From NCBI GenBank assembly GCA_947588995.1, contig CANPZI010000007.1:1-64000 (forward strand): DNA of 64,000 nt, written 5' to 3'. The number at the start of each line of letters is the position of its first letter. The stretch's first letter is position 1. The position numbers and the translations under genes are program-made. Below the pieces are notes generated by a model. The model had not been told where the DNA came from. It saw only the letters and a program-made list of their open reading frames with translations, and did no database searches. The DNA comes from an uncultured Lachnospiraceae bacterium (GTDB taxonomy: Bacteria > Bacillota > Clostridia > Lachnospirales > Lachnospiraceae). Below, in pieces: positions 35,578-44,983 of this stretch.

Positions 35578-36671
35578 GCCAGTTCCCTCTCGATCTTCAT
35601 GCGGTACAGTCCGCCGTCCCCCGTCAGTTCCACACGGCACAGATAACCGGCGCCGTTCTCACGCCAGTAGTCGTAGTATGCCCGCCGCGGCTCGGCGCAG
35701 GCGCTCAAAATCCCCATGATCGTGCCGCCGTGCACAATAAGCGCTGTCGTCCCCTCCATTTCCGGCAAAAGCCGGAGAAAGGCGCGTGAACAGCGCTCGG
35801 TACTCTGTGCCAGCGACTCCCCCTCAGGAAAAGGCAGGCTGCCGCCGCTGTCCACCCAGGCCCGATAACTGTCGCGCAGCTTTTCGTCCGCCTCAAGCTC
35901 CCCATAGTTTTTGCCCTCAAAAAGGCCGAAATCCGTCTCCCGCAGTTCCGGCACAACCTCTTCCGCGATGTCCGGATAGAGAATCCGCGCGGTCTGTCTG
36001 CAGCGGCCAAGCGGGCTTGTGAGGACGCGCGACGCGGGCGGATACAGACCGGCCGCCAGACGAGCTTGCAGCGCATCGATTCCCTCCCCGCTCAAGGACT
36101 CGTCAGTCAGCCCCAGATAGCGCCGGTAACGGTTGCTCTCCGTGGCGCCATGGCGGATCAGAGCCACATACACCGTGCGCTTGATCGTCTGCGCGATTCC
36201 ACAGTACACCCGCTCCACAGACTCCGCCTCCTCCGCCAATCCGCACAGCACCCTGCCGACGCACTCCCTGTAGTCGCGTTCCGCTCTCTCCACCGGCACG
36301 ATGCCGCCGCCCACCTCATCGCAGATGAGAATGATGTCAGGGCAGCGCCGGCTAAACGCCCGTATGTGCTCCAGAATAGGGACGGCAGGTTCTTCCGCAT
36401 TCTGCACCGATGCCATAAGATGCCTGATATAATGATGCAGGCCGCTCACGCAGCGTATCCCGCCGCACGGATTCTCCGTGTCGCTCATGGTTGAGTTATG
36501 TAAACTGATATTTTGCCCGCCGTTTTCCATATTATGTAAACTGCCAATCGACGGCAGCACTTCCGGAAGCGTCTGTGCCGTCACCTGCAGAATCTCGGCA
36601 TCCGCCAGCCCGTATTTTCTTTTTACATGCTCCCGCTTACCCTGCCAGGAGCCGCCGATCACCAGCCGCAT
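35574..36671 (-). CDS. CobU-like domain fused to alpha-ribazole phosphatase (CobC)
   Basis: 365 residues. The N-terminal ~165 residues resemble CobU, with MRLVIGGSWQGKREHV at the P-loop and CDEVGGGIVPVERAERDYRE. But the P-loop lacks the Ser/Thr after Lys, and an insert encoded by two 10-mer copies sits in the middle. The C-terminal ~195 residues are a histidine phosphatase with LIRHGATESN and a later VHGG, fitting CobC, which removes phosphate from alpha-ribazole phosphate. A complete cobU lies at 44301, so the N-terminal half may be regulatory or degenerate. Start ATG 36671 follows GGGAG. Confidence 0.82.
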   Translation of the reverse strand: MRLVIGGSWQGKREHVKRKYGLADAEILQVTAQTLPEVLPSIGSLHNMENGGQNISLHNSTMSDTENPCGGIRCVSGLHHYIRHLMASVQNAEEPAVPILEHIRAFSRRCPDIILICDEVGGGIVPVERAERDYRECVGRVLCGLAEEAESVERVYCGIAQTIKRTVYVALIRHGATESNRYRRYLGLTDESLSGEGIDALQARLAAGLYPPASRVLTSPLGRCRQTARILYPDIAEEVVPELRETDFGLFEGKNYGELEADEKLRDSYRAWVDSGGSLPFPEGESLAQSTERCSRAFLRLLPEMEGTTALIVHGGTIMGILSACAEPRRAYYDYWRENGAGYLCRVELTGDGGLYRMKIERELA

Positions 36672-36766
36672 AGCCGCATTCTCTCCCGTTGCTCTCTTTC
36701 GCCGCCCGCTCCGCGCGTTCCGCTGCCCTGCCGCAGGCTTGCTGTCCGGCTGCCGGGCGGCACGGT

Positions 36767-38071
36767 TCACGCATCCCGCCCCGATCCTCCGTCCGTCCGG
36801 TTCGCCTCCGCGTCGAAATCCGCCAGCGCAGCTTCAACCTCTCCGCCGTTTCCCACATCCTGCAGCATGTTCCACCAGGCCGTGCGCGCGTTCGCCCAGT
36901 TGGTGGTAACCTGATAATAGTCGCCCATGTAGCGCATGAACATGCCGTACTCGTTCATAAATTCGTCGTTGGCATAGATGCTGCTGCCGTCTTTCGCCGG
37001 GAACTGCGCCGCCGCGATCACCGCCTTGCCGTACTCGTTTTCACTCTCCATAATGAAACGGATAAAAGTCTTGGCGGCCTCTTTCTTCGCCTCATCTCCG
37101 TTGTCAAAGATACCGAATCCCCAGATGCCGCCCTGCAGCTTCGGCTCCCCGCTGTCTGTGGGGAACGCCATCGGCATGATCTCAAAATGCAGATTCGGAT
37201 TGTTCAGCGTCTGCGTCAGTTCCAGCGACGCATTCCAGCAGAAAGCCATCGCTAGTTCACCGTTTGCAAAGCGCTCCGCCTCATCGCCGCCCACGAGATC
37301 CGGTGCGAAGTCGATGCCGTCCAGCTCCCGCAGCAGTTCCAGCGCTTTCACATTCTCCGGATTGTCTGCCGTATACGACGTATGTTCCTCATTCGTGAAC
37401 GCGCCTCCGTAAAGGTTGGTGACCAGCGCCCTCGTTCCCTGATCGCCGCCCTGCCCGCCGCAGTAGACGACGCCAACCTCTTTCTGGCCGTATGCGCGGA
37501 GCGCTTCCACCGCGTTTACAAAATCCTCTGTCGTCCAGGTGCGGTTCTCCTCATCGATATACTGCAGGGCGCCGGCCTCCCGGAACATGTCGTAATTGAT
37601 GGCCATACAGTGGGTCGTCATACACAGCGGAAATTCGTAGTACGCCCCGTCACTGTGCCTGCAGGCCGCGCGCACATTGTCGTAGATCCCGTCGGCCAGC
37701 CCCTCCGTCTCCCACAGATCAGTCAGGTCAGCCATGACGCCCCTGCTGCCCCAGTCCGCCACCAGGCGCTCCGGCCCCTCAAATACCAGATCCGGCGCCG
37801 TTCCCGCCTCGATCGCCCCATTGACCTCGGCATCGCCGTCCTCATAGGTCAGATACTTGACCGAGACATGGATATCCGGGTATTTCTGGTTAAAATCCGT
37901 CAGTAGCTCAGACACCGTACTCGGATTTCCCCAGTTCCCCACAGGATAAGTCCAGAGGGAGAGTTCTATCTCCTCCCGCTCTTCTGTCTCGTCGGCTGCA
38001 GCCTCGCCTCCGCCGCATGCCGCAAGTAACATCGACAACCCGGTCATCAGTGCCGCCACGCATTTTTTCAT
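36767..38071 (-). CDS. Extracellular solute-binding lipoprotein (sugar type, family 1)
   Basis: 434 residues. A lipoprotein signal peptide ends in LAAC (Cys at about residue 18). The mature part is a cluster B sugar-binding protein (UgpB/MalE-like), with LVFEGPERLVADW and GGIWGFGIF segments. ATG at 38071 has GGAGGAG upstream. No ABC permease or ATPase is adjacent. It follows the hybrid histidine kinase by 19 nt, so it may present a ligand to that sensor rather than to a transporter; that is inference. Confidence 0.88.
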   Translation of the reverse strand: MKKCVAALMTGLSMLLAACGGGEAAADETEEREEIELSLWTYPVGNWGNPSTVSELLTDFNQKYPDIHVSVKYLTYEDGDAEVNGAIEAGTAPDLVFEGPERLVADWGSRGVMADLTDLWETEGLADGIYDNVRAACRHSDGAYYEFPLCMTTHCMAINYDMFREAGALQYIDEENRTWTTEDFVNAVEALRAYGQKEVGVVYCGGQGGDQGTRALVTNLYGGAFTNEEHTSYTADNPENVKALELLRELDGIDFAPDLVGGDEAERFANGELAMAFCWNASLELTQTLNNPNLHFEIMPMAFPTDSGEPKLQGGIWGFGIFDNGDEAKKEAAKTFIRFIMESENEYGKAVIAAAQFPAKDGSSIYANDEFMNEYGMFMRYMGDYYQVTTNWANARTAWWNMLQDVGNGGEVEAALADFDAEANRTDGGSGRDA

Positions 38072-38090
38072 CACCGCTTCTCCTCCGTTC

Positions 38091-40658
38091 TTAACCTGTC
38101 CCGTCTTCCGTCCTATCCCGCAATGTCCCGGCAAGCTGCCTCGTCAGTTCCTCCATATCAATGGGCTTGGCCACATGCGCGTTCATGCCGCTCTCCAGGG
38201 CACGCTCCACATCATCCGAAAAGGCGTCCGCGCTCATGGCTATGATCGGCACCGTCCGCGCATCCTCCCGCTCCATGGCCCTGATTGCTCTGGTCGCCTC
38301 ATAGCCCGTCATCACGGGCATCCTGATATCCATCAGGATGGCGTCGTAATAGTCACGCGCCGACCGCTCGAATTTCCCGACGCAGTCCTCTCCGTTTTCC
38401 GCCCGCTCCACCTCGGCCCCCAGCGCCGATATCAGTTCCTGCGCGATCTCCCAGTTCAGATCGTTGTCCTCCGCCACCAGGAATCTTCTGCCGCTGTAAT
38501 CGATCGTCCGGCTCGCGCTGTGCAGTTCACCCGGCTCCGCGCTTCTGTCATACTGCTTCAGGCAGTAATACAGATTTGACCGAAACAGCGGCTTCTCCAG
38601 GAAATTGTTGATGCCGGCCGCCCTGGCCTCCTCCTCATACTCTCCCCAATCGTAAGCGGAAGTGAGGATGATCGGCGTCTCCTCCCCGCAGTATTTCCTG
38701 ATCTCCCGCGCAGTCTCCACGCCGTTTTTACCGGGCAGTTTCCAGTCCAGAATAATCACGTCGAACCGCCTGTTTTCCGCCAGCCGCTCTTTCACCCGCT
38801 CCACCGCGCTCTCGCCTGAAAATACCCACTCGGCCCGCACGCCCAGCGCGCCAAGGCCGGCCACCGTGCTCTCGCACAGCAGCACGTCGTCGTCCGCCAC
38901 CAGCGCCTCCCAGGCGGGCAGGCGCATCTCCGCCTCGCTCTCGGCTGCGCGCTCCAGATCAAGGGTCACATGGAACTCACTGCCCCGGCCAGGCTCGCTT
39001 CGTACCTCGATCGTCCCGTTCATCGCGTCAACGATATACTTCGTGATCGCCATGCCAAGGCCTGATCCTTCGGTCTTCTGCACCCGCGCGTTGTCCTCCC
39101 GCATAAAGGACTCAAAAATCTTTTTCTGAAATTCGGGCGACATGCCGATGCCGGTGTCTTTGACGCGCAGATGCACCCGCACATAGGATGCGCCGCGCGG
39201 CGACTCCTCCTCGTCCAAGGCGATCTGCACAGAACCCTCCTCCGGCGTAAACTTGATCGCGTTGCCGACAAGATTGAGGATGATCTGATTCAGCCGCACG
39301 CTGTCGCAGTATACGTTCTCCGCCAGGGCGTCCCGCACATAGACGTCGAACGACTGTTTTCTGGTCTTGACCTGTGGCTGCACCATATCGACGATATTCC
39401 GGATGGTATCCTGCAGGGAAACTTTTTCAAAATTCAGCGTGAGTTTCCCGCTCTCAATCTTCGACATATCCAGAATATCGTTGACCAGGCCAAGCAGATG
39501 CTTGCCGGACAGCTCGATCTTCTTCAGGCAGTTGCGGACTTTCGGAATATTGTCGATATTGGCCTCGGCGATGGCCGTCATCCCCACGATGCCGTTCATA
39601 GGCGTTCGGATGTCGTGGCTCATATTGGAGAGGAACTCACTCTTCGCCCGGCTCGTCTGTTCCGCCATCTTCCGCGCCGCATCGAGTTCCCGCATCTGTC
39701 GTCCCGTCAGCCAGAAATATCGCAGAAAGACAAGAAACAGCACCAGCAGAATCACCGCGCAGCCGCCCACCGCCGTCCGCCACCACTGAGTCCCCAGCGT
39801 AGCCACCGTCCTGTCAAGCCTGCCGTAGGGCAGGAACATAAGCATGAACCAGTCCGAGTAGGGCAGCGCGGTACAGTACAGAAAACGCCTCTCGCCGTCA
39901 ATCACAAACTCGCTGCTGTAGTTTCTGTTCTCCCGCATCGCCGTGGAGAGTTCCTCGATATACTGCTCCGGGCTCTTGTCTCCCACGCTGTTATAGCGGC
40001 TGCGCACACGCGCAAAATAATTATCCTCCTCCATCAGGCTGTCGCGCAGGATAAAGCTGCCGTCACGCCGGATGATGGCATAGTAGATGAGCGAATCGCC
40101 CAGATCGACCGAGAGCGTGTCTGTGATATAAGCAGTCGGCAGCCCCGCCACCAGCGCGATGCTCTCCGCACCGTCCGCCATGGAATAGGCGGCCGGTATG
40201 CCCAGCAGAATCGCCTCCACACCGCCCTCGTCGTGTCCCACGGACATCTTCTGCTCGCCGCGGCTCAGAGACGTGAGGAAAGCTTCGGGATCATCGAGCG
40301 CAACCTGACTGCCGTAGAGCATCTCCATCGTGCCGTCCGCCGCGCACAGCGCGAGATACGAAAAACCCCTCGCACGGGCATTGTAGGCCAGCGTGAGCCG
40401 CATCGACGACTCCTCGCTTCCTTTCGACGACACGGAATCCACAATCGCAGACACCTGGGACATCCGAAGCTCTATCGTCGTGCCGAAATGCCGCGCCGTC
40501 TGCTCGCTCATGCCGGATATGTAGATGTCGCCCAGCTCATTGATCGCCTCCGCGCTCCTCCTGCTCATATGAACGGCCTGCACAGTGAATATCACCACGC
40601 AGAACGCCACTGTCAATATGCCGCTGATGATCAGAAAACGTGTCGTCTTGTCTTTCAT
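38091..40658 (-). CDS. Hybrid sensor histidine kinase with two receiver domains
   Basis: 855 residues. A membrane helix (~7-29), an extracytoplasmic sensor (~30-290, Cache-like), and a second helix (~295-314) lead to a HisKA domain with NMSHDIRTPMNG (H348). A HATPase_c domain follows (NLVGNAIKFTPEEGS), then two receivers with LILD-type sites VIILDWKLPG and AILMDIRMPV. No HPt domain or DNA-binding output is seen, so a separate regulator must exist. Co-transcribed with a sugar-binding lipoprotein, suggesting a nutrient signal. Confidence 0.9.
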   Translation of the reverse strand: MKDKTTRFLIISGILTVAFCVVIFTVQAVHMSRRSAEAINELGDIYISGMSEQTARHFGTTIELRMSQVSAIVDSVSSKGSEESSMRLTLAYNARARGFSYLALCAADGTMEMLYGSQVALDDPEAFLTSLSRGEQKMSVGHDEGGVEAILLGIPAAYSMADGAESIALVAGLPTAYITDTLSVDLGDSLIYYAIIRRDGSFILRDSLMEEDNYFARVRSRYNSVGDKSPEQYIEELSTAMRENRNYSSEFVIDGERRFLYCTALPYSDWFMLMFLPYGRLDRTVATLGTQWWRTAVGGCAVILLVLFLVFLRYFWLTGRQMRELDAARKMAEQTSRAKSEFLSNMSHDIRTPMNGIVGMTAIAEANIDNIPKVRNCLKKIELSGKHLLGLVNDILDMSKIESGKLTLNFEKVSLQDTIRNIVDMVQPQVKTRKQSFDVYVRDALAENVYCDSVRLNQIILNLVGNAIKFTPEEGSVQIALDEEESPRGASYVRVHLRVKDTGIGMSPEFQKKIFESFMREDNARVQKTEGSGLGMAITKYIVDAMNGTIEVRSEPGRGSEFHVTLDLERAAESEAEMRLPAWEALVADDDVLLCESTVAGLGALGVRAEWVFSGESAVERVKERLAENRRFDVIILDWKLPGKNGVETAREIRKYCGEETPIILTSAYDWGEYEEEARAAGINNFLEKPLFRSNLYYCLKQYDRSAEPGELHSASRTIDYSGRRFLVAEDNDLNWEIAQELISALGAEVERAENGEDCVGKFERSARDYYDAILMDIRMPVMTGYEATRAIRAMEREDARTVPIIAMSADAFSDDVERALESGMNAHVAKPIDMEELTRQLAGTLRDRTEDGTG

Positions 40659-40682
40659 GCAGTCCCCTGTGTCTTCTTTCTG

Positions 40683-43424
40683 TCAATTACTATCATTTTT
40701 ACCCATTTTATCATAAAAAATCTGTTTTGTCCCCTTCACTTCCTCGTAGAGATCGCCGGCCGATATGCGGATCGCGCCGGAGCCCATGATGATGAGCTGC
40801 TCCAGCCCGTCGGAGGTGGCTACCCGGACCCGGTATTTCCTGCCGATCTCGTGCGTCACTTTCTCGATATACTGATCCGCCGTCTCCGCCTCTTTCGTGT
40901 ACACCACGTCGATATTGTGATAGCGCGCCGTACTTCCCGGATTGCCTCTGACCTTGTAGGCGTCGAACACCAGAATCAGATGCATCCCGTAATAGCCCTG
41001 ATAGTTGCACAGAATGTCCATCAGCCGGCCCCTCGCGCCGTCCAGGTTATCTTTTGCCAGCTCCCGCAGCTCATCCCACGCATAGATGATATTGTAGCCG
41101 TCCACCAGAAGATATTCCTCCTGCGGCCCGCTCTCCGCGGCCCTGCCGCGCCCTGTTCTGCCGCTGTCGGAGGCGCTTCCGTCCTCAGCTCCTCCCCGCC
41201 GGCTCCCGGAGCGGATCGTCCGCGCCCAGCCCTGTTTTTTCCGCTCCCGCGGCCCGTAGGTCCGGTTCATGATCTCGTCGATCTCCTCCTGGGCAATAAA
41301 ATCGCCGGACGCCTCTTTGCGCTCTCTGCCCCTCGCCGCGCCAAACTGTCTGCCGGATCTGCCGCCCGCACCGGGCGGGCTCTCCTCCTCCCCGCACAGG
41401 CCGCCTCCGCTCTCATCCTCCCCGTGAAAGACACTGTCTACGTGCATATAGGACTCGACTTCGTCCCAGCCGACCACAAAACCCGCGCCGTGGGCGCAGA
41501 ACACCGAACCGCAGGGATTGTCGGCATCCCGCAGCGCGTCGTAGCCGATCCTGTCTATCACTTCGTCGGCGTCGGCGCAGGGCTCATAGCCGGCAAACTC
41601 CGTGTACAGCCTCCCCTGCCCGGCGGAGTAGGAGAGCATCTCCCTCTGATAACCCGCCATCCGCGACGCGGGCACGGTGCCCGTCAGCACGGCGCACTCC
41701 CCGTCCGTCTCCGGCGCGCCGAACTTCGCCCCTCTGTTCTGCATGTCGGTCATGCCCCGCCCGATCATGGCCGCCGGCAGTTCCAGCCGGAACGCGTACA
41801 CCGGCTCCAGCAGAATACTCCTCGCCCGGCAGAGTCCCTGTCTGAGCGCGCGGTAGGTGGCCTGCCTGAAATCGCCGCCCTCCGTGTGCTTGACATGCGC
41901 TCTGCCGGCCACCAGGGTGATTTTCATATCCGTGACAGGCGAGCCTGTCAGCACGCCGATATGTTCCTTTTCCCGCAGATGCGTCAGCACCAGCCTCTGC
42001 CAGTTTCGATCCAGCATGTCTTCGCTGCAGCGCGTCTCGCAGACCAGTCCGCTGCCCCGCGCGCCGGGTTCTAAGAGCAGATGCACTTCCGCATAGTGCT
42101 TTAACGGCTCGTAATGCCCGACTCCCTCCACCGGCGCGGCTATCGTCTCGCGATAGGCGATGCTTCCCTCGTCGAATCTGACCGCCAGCCCGTAGCGCTG
42201 TGCGATAATATCCTGCAGGATTTCAATCTGCACTTCGCCCATCAACTGCGCCTGCAGTTCGCCGTCCGATTCCCGTCTGACCATATGGAGCTGCGGCTCC
42301 TCCTCTTCAAGTTGACATAACTTCTGATAGGCCTGATGGACGTCGCAGCCCTCCGGCAGCACGATGCGGTAAGTCATGACAGGCGCAAGCAGCGGAACCG
42401 TCTCTCCGCTTTCCGCGCCAAGCCCCTCCCCGCAGAAAGTCGCAAGCGGCCCCGCCAGCGCGCAGACCGTCCCCGCCGATACCTCCTGCACCGCCGTGTA
42501 GCGGCTGCCGGAATAGAGACGGATCTGGTCGATCTTCTCCTCCTCTCCCAAAACCTCCTCGCCGCTCTCCCGCCGCGGAGCGCTCCCGCCGCCGGTACGG
42601 ATCGTCTGCTTGACCCGCAGCGTTCCTCCGGTGATCTTCACGCAGGTCAGGCGGGTGCCTTTCTCATCCCTGTTTATCTTGTAAACCCGCGCCCCGAAAA
42701 CCTCCGGATAAACCGGCATACGTGTATAATCACACAGGCCGTTTAACAGCGCTTCCACGCCCTCCACCCGGAGCGCCGAACCAAAATAACAGGGAAAGAC
42801 CTTGCGCTCCGCCACCAGGGAAGTGATCGTCTCCCTGTCTATCAGCGCGTCGGCAGCAATCCCCGCGCCGCCCGTCTCCGCCTCCAGATACCGCTCCAAA
42901 AGCGCCTCGTCGCAGACCGCAATCTCCTCGCAGAAAGCCGTACCCTGCGTGCCGAAATCCACGAGACGCCCGTCCAGCCTGTCTTTCAGCTGTGCCATCA
43001 GCGCCGCTCTGTCCGTCCCCGGCTGATCCATTTTATTGATGAAGAGAAACGTCGGTATGCGGTAGCGCCCAAGCAGCCGCCAGAGCGTCGGCACATGCCC
43101 CTGCACGCCGTCCGAGCCGCTGACGACGAGAACCGCATAGTCGAGCACCTGCAGCGTCCGCTCTGTCTCCGCCGAGAAATCCGCGTGCCCCGGCGTGTCC
43201 AGCAGCGTGACTTCCATATCTTTCCAGGAGAATAACGCCTGTTTTGAAAAGATGGTAATGCCGCGCTCGCGCTCTTTTATATCCGTATCCAAAAAGCTGT
43301 CCCTGTGATCCACCCGCCCGAGACTGCGGATCGCGCCGCTTTGATACAGTATGCTTTCCGCCAGCGTCGTCTTTCCGGCATCCACATGAGCCAGAATGCC
43401 CACCACCAGTTTTTTGCCGCGCAT
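40683..43424 (-). CDS. Tet(M)-like ribosomal-protection GTPase fused to a Rae1/YacP NYN nuclease domain
   Basis: 913 residues. Residues 1-~650 are an EF-G-like translational GTPase of the Tet(M)/Tet(O) group: G1 AHVDAGKTT (12-20), G2 RGITI (54-58), DTPGH (76-80) and NKMD (130-133), then domains II-V ending in GFVVGWDEVESYMHV. A charged linker (~660-768) follows. Residues ~770-900 match YacP/Rae1: LLVDGYNIIYAW, LVFDAYKVRG, FTKE-like YTKEAETADQYIE and VATSDGLEQ, with the NYN acidic residues all present. Rae1 cuts mRNA in the ribosomal A site, where Tet(M)-type GTPases also bind. Tetracycline resistance should not be assumed. It lies among B12 genes. Confidence 0.88.
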   Translation of the reverse strand: MRGKKLVVGILAHVDAGKTTLAESILYQSGAIRSLGRVDHRDSFLDTDIKERERGITIFSKQALFSWKDMEVTLLDTPGHADFSAETERTLQVLDYAVLVVSGSDGVQGHVPTLWRLLGRYRIPTFLFINKMDQPGTDRAALMAQLKDRLDGRLVDFGTQGTAFCEEIAVCDEALLERYLEAETGGAGIAADALIDRETITSLVAERKVFPCYFGSALRVEGVEALLNGLCDYTRMPVYPEVFGARVYKINRDEKGTRLTCVKITGGTLRVKQTIRTGGGSAPRRESGEEVLGEEEKIDQIRLYSGSRYTAVQEVSAGTVCALAGPLATFCGEGLGAESGETVPLLAPVMTYRIVLPEGCDVHQAYQKLCQLEEEEPQLHMVRRESDGELQAQLMGEVQIEILQDIIAQRYGLAVRFDEGSIAYRETIAAPVEGVGHYEPLKHYAEVHLLLEPGARGSGLVCETRCSEDMLDRNWQRLVLTHLREKEHIGVLTGSPVTDMKITLVAGRAHVKHTEGGDFRQATYRALRQGLCRARSILLEPVYAFRLELPAAMIGRGMTDMQNRGAKFGAPETDGECAVLTGTVPASRMAGYQREMLSYSAGQGRLYTEFAGYEPCADADEVIDRIGYDALRDADNPCGSVFCAHGAGFVVGWDEVESYMHVDSVFHGEDESGGGLCGEEESPPGAGGRSGRQFGAARGRERKEASGDFIAQEEIDEIMNRTYGPRERKKQGWARTIRSGSRRGGAEDGSASDSGRTGRGRAAESGPQEEYLLVDGYNIIYAWDELRELAKDNLDGARGRLMDILCNYQGYYGMHLILVFDAYKVRGNPGSTARYHNIDVVYTKEAETADQYIEKVTHEIGRKYRVRVATSDGLEQLIIMGSGAIRISAGDLYEEVKGTKQIFYDKMGKNDSN

Positions 43425-43454
43425 CGTCCTCTCCCTTCATGTTGCCGTTTAGGT

Positions 43455-44228
43455 TTACATAAATATCCCAACTGCTCCCACGGTCAGGACGATCGCCAGT
43501 TCGCACAGGCACAGGAAATATCCCGCCAGATCACCCGTGATGCCGCCGAAGCGCTTCACCGCCATATAATAGTAGTAAGTCCAGACCCACATCGATGCAA
43601 GCGCCATACACGCGCCGCTCACCGGCTGTATCAGTACCGCGCTGATAAAGCATAACGCCAGCGTCGTGGCGAGCACAACGCGCACTTTCCTCCGGTCCGC
43701 CGCGGAGGCAAAAGTATACAGCGTCCCGTCCCGCTTCGCCGCCGGGAACCACACCAGACTCATGCCGCTCAGGGCGCGAGAGACGACGAAACCTATCCCC
43801 AGAAGAAAGAGCTGGCTGCGCGTCCGCATCAGCGCAAGCCCCGCCGCATACAGCAGGAAATAGCAGATCGCCGCAATCACCCCGAACGCCCCCACATGAG
43901 GATCTTTCAGGATTTCCAGTTTTTTTTCACGCGCCTCATAAGAGTGCAGGGCATCCGCCGTGTCCAGCAGGCCGTCCAGATGAATACCGCCCGTTATGAT
44001 AACCGGTATCACTGCGCCGACAAGCACGAAAGGCAGCATGCCGGGTCCCCGCTCCCAAAAAAAGCAGACCTCTCCCCATGCGCACAACAGCGCGCCGATC
44101 ACCACCCCGACCAGCGGGAAAAAGCAGAGCGCATATCGCATATTCCGCCGATCCCACTCCACCCGCGGCATGGGGATTTTCGAGTACATGGAAAACGCGA
44201 TGCAAAAGCCGTTGAACAAAGATTTCAT
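43455..44228 (-). CDS. cobS: Cobalamin synthase (adenosylcobinamide-GDP ribazoletransferase)
   Basis: 257 residues, polytopic membrane enzyme joining adenosylcobinamide-GDP to alpha-ribazole. Typical N-terminus FCIAFSMYSKIPMP, then FFPLVGVVIG and GGIHLDGLLDTADAL with the metal-binding Asp. The stop codon TAA is part of a 10-mer copy (43453-43462). AGGACAGAAT precedes the ATG. Confidence 0.94.
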   Translation of the reverse strand: MKSLFNGFCIAFSMYSKIPMPRVEWDRRNMRYALCFFPLVGVVIGALLCAWGEVCFFWERGPGMLPFVLVGAVIPVIITGGIHLDGLLDTADALHSYEAREKKLEILKDPHVGAFGVIAAICYFLLYAAGLALMRTRSQLFLLGIGFVVSRALSGMSLVWFPAAKRDGTLYTFASAADRRKVRVVLATTLALCFISAVLIQPVSGACMALASMWVWTYYYYMAVKRFGGITGDLAGYFLCLCELAIVLTVGAVGIFM

Positions 44229-44300
44229 ATTCTGTCCTTTCTGTGATGCGGGATCGGCGCGTGTCAGATGATAAAGCGGCGCATAGTTTACATAATATTC

Positions 44301-44933
44301 TCAACGCGCGCTGACGGACAGCGGCACCGTATATACGACTTCTGTCGCCTCGTCCGCCATGGCAATCAGGCGCCGGTTGAGAGCGCCCAGCAATTTTATG
44401 TAAACTTCTATATCCTTTTCATAGACAGTGCCGTCCGAAAACACTTCGTTGGTGACGACGATCAGATGCCTGCACTGTCTGCCCAGTGAGGCTATGCCCG
44501 ACAATATCCTGTCACAGATATCCCGTTCCCATTCCTCCGTGCCGCGCCGGGGAGAGCCCGCATCGCCCTGTGCTTTCCGCGCCCCACCGCACGCTTCCCC
44601 GGCCTGAGATACAGCCGCATCAGTCTCCGCCGGCGGAAACATCTCGTTGGCGAGCAGATTTGACATACACTCCACCAGCACCGTGGCCTCTCCGCGCGCC
44701 GCTTCGTCGATAGCGTCGGCCGCCCTCTCAATGTGTCTGCAGCACTCTATCGTGCAAAAGCCCTTGCCCGCCCGCAGCTTTCGATGCCTCTCGATGCGCC
44801 TGGCAGCCTCTTCCCCATATGACTCCATCGTCGCGACGTAGTACAGCGCACCGCCGTCTGCAAGCTCCAGGGCCCGCTTCTCCGCGTAGGCGGACTTGCC
44901 GCTTGCGCTCACACCCGCAATAACCGTCAGCAT
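44301..44933 (-). CDS. cobU: Adenosylcobinamide kinase / adenosylcobinamide-phosphate guanylyltransferase
   Basis: 210 residues. P-loop GVSASGKSAYAE, then VATMESYGEEAARRIERHR with the guanylylated His, and VVTNEVFSDGTVYE near the C-terminus. It activates cobinamide for nucleotide-loop assembly. ATG at 44933 has GGAGGG 6-7 nt upstream. A 33-residue low-complexity insert (about 125-157) is unusual. A 10-mer copy encodes VYIKLLG near the end. Confidence 0.93.
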   Translation of the reverse strand: MLTVIAGVSASGKSAYAEKRALELADGGALYYVATMESYGEEAARRIERHRKLRAGKGFCTIECCRHIERAADAIDEAARGEATVLVECMSNLLANEMFPPAETDAAVSQAGEACGGARKAQGDAGSPRRGTEEWERDICDRILSGIASLGRQCRHLIVVTNEVFSDGTVYEKDIEVYIKLLGALNRRLIAMADEATEVVYTVPLSVSAR

Positions 44934-44983
44934 ATATTTCCCTCCTCCGCCGCTCCCGCACCCGCCGGCCGCACACCGCTCTC

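Noticed and set aside
39171..42074. Very long plus-strand open frames (also at 22401-24047, 29862-31934, 12884-14656)
   Set aside because: They lie antisense to clear minus-strand genes. GC-rich codon bias opens the opposite frames; their translations are His/Arg/Pro-rich with no family signal.
40683..43424. A tetracycline-resistance gene
   Set aside because: The GTPase part is Tet(M)-like, but it is fused to a nuclease domain and sits among chromosomal genes with no mobile-element signs. Resistance cannot be claimed.
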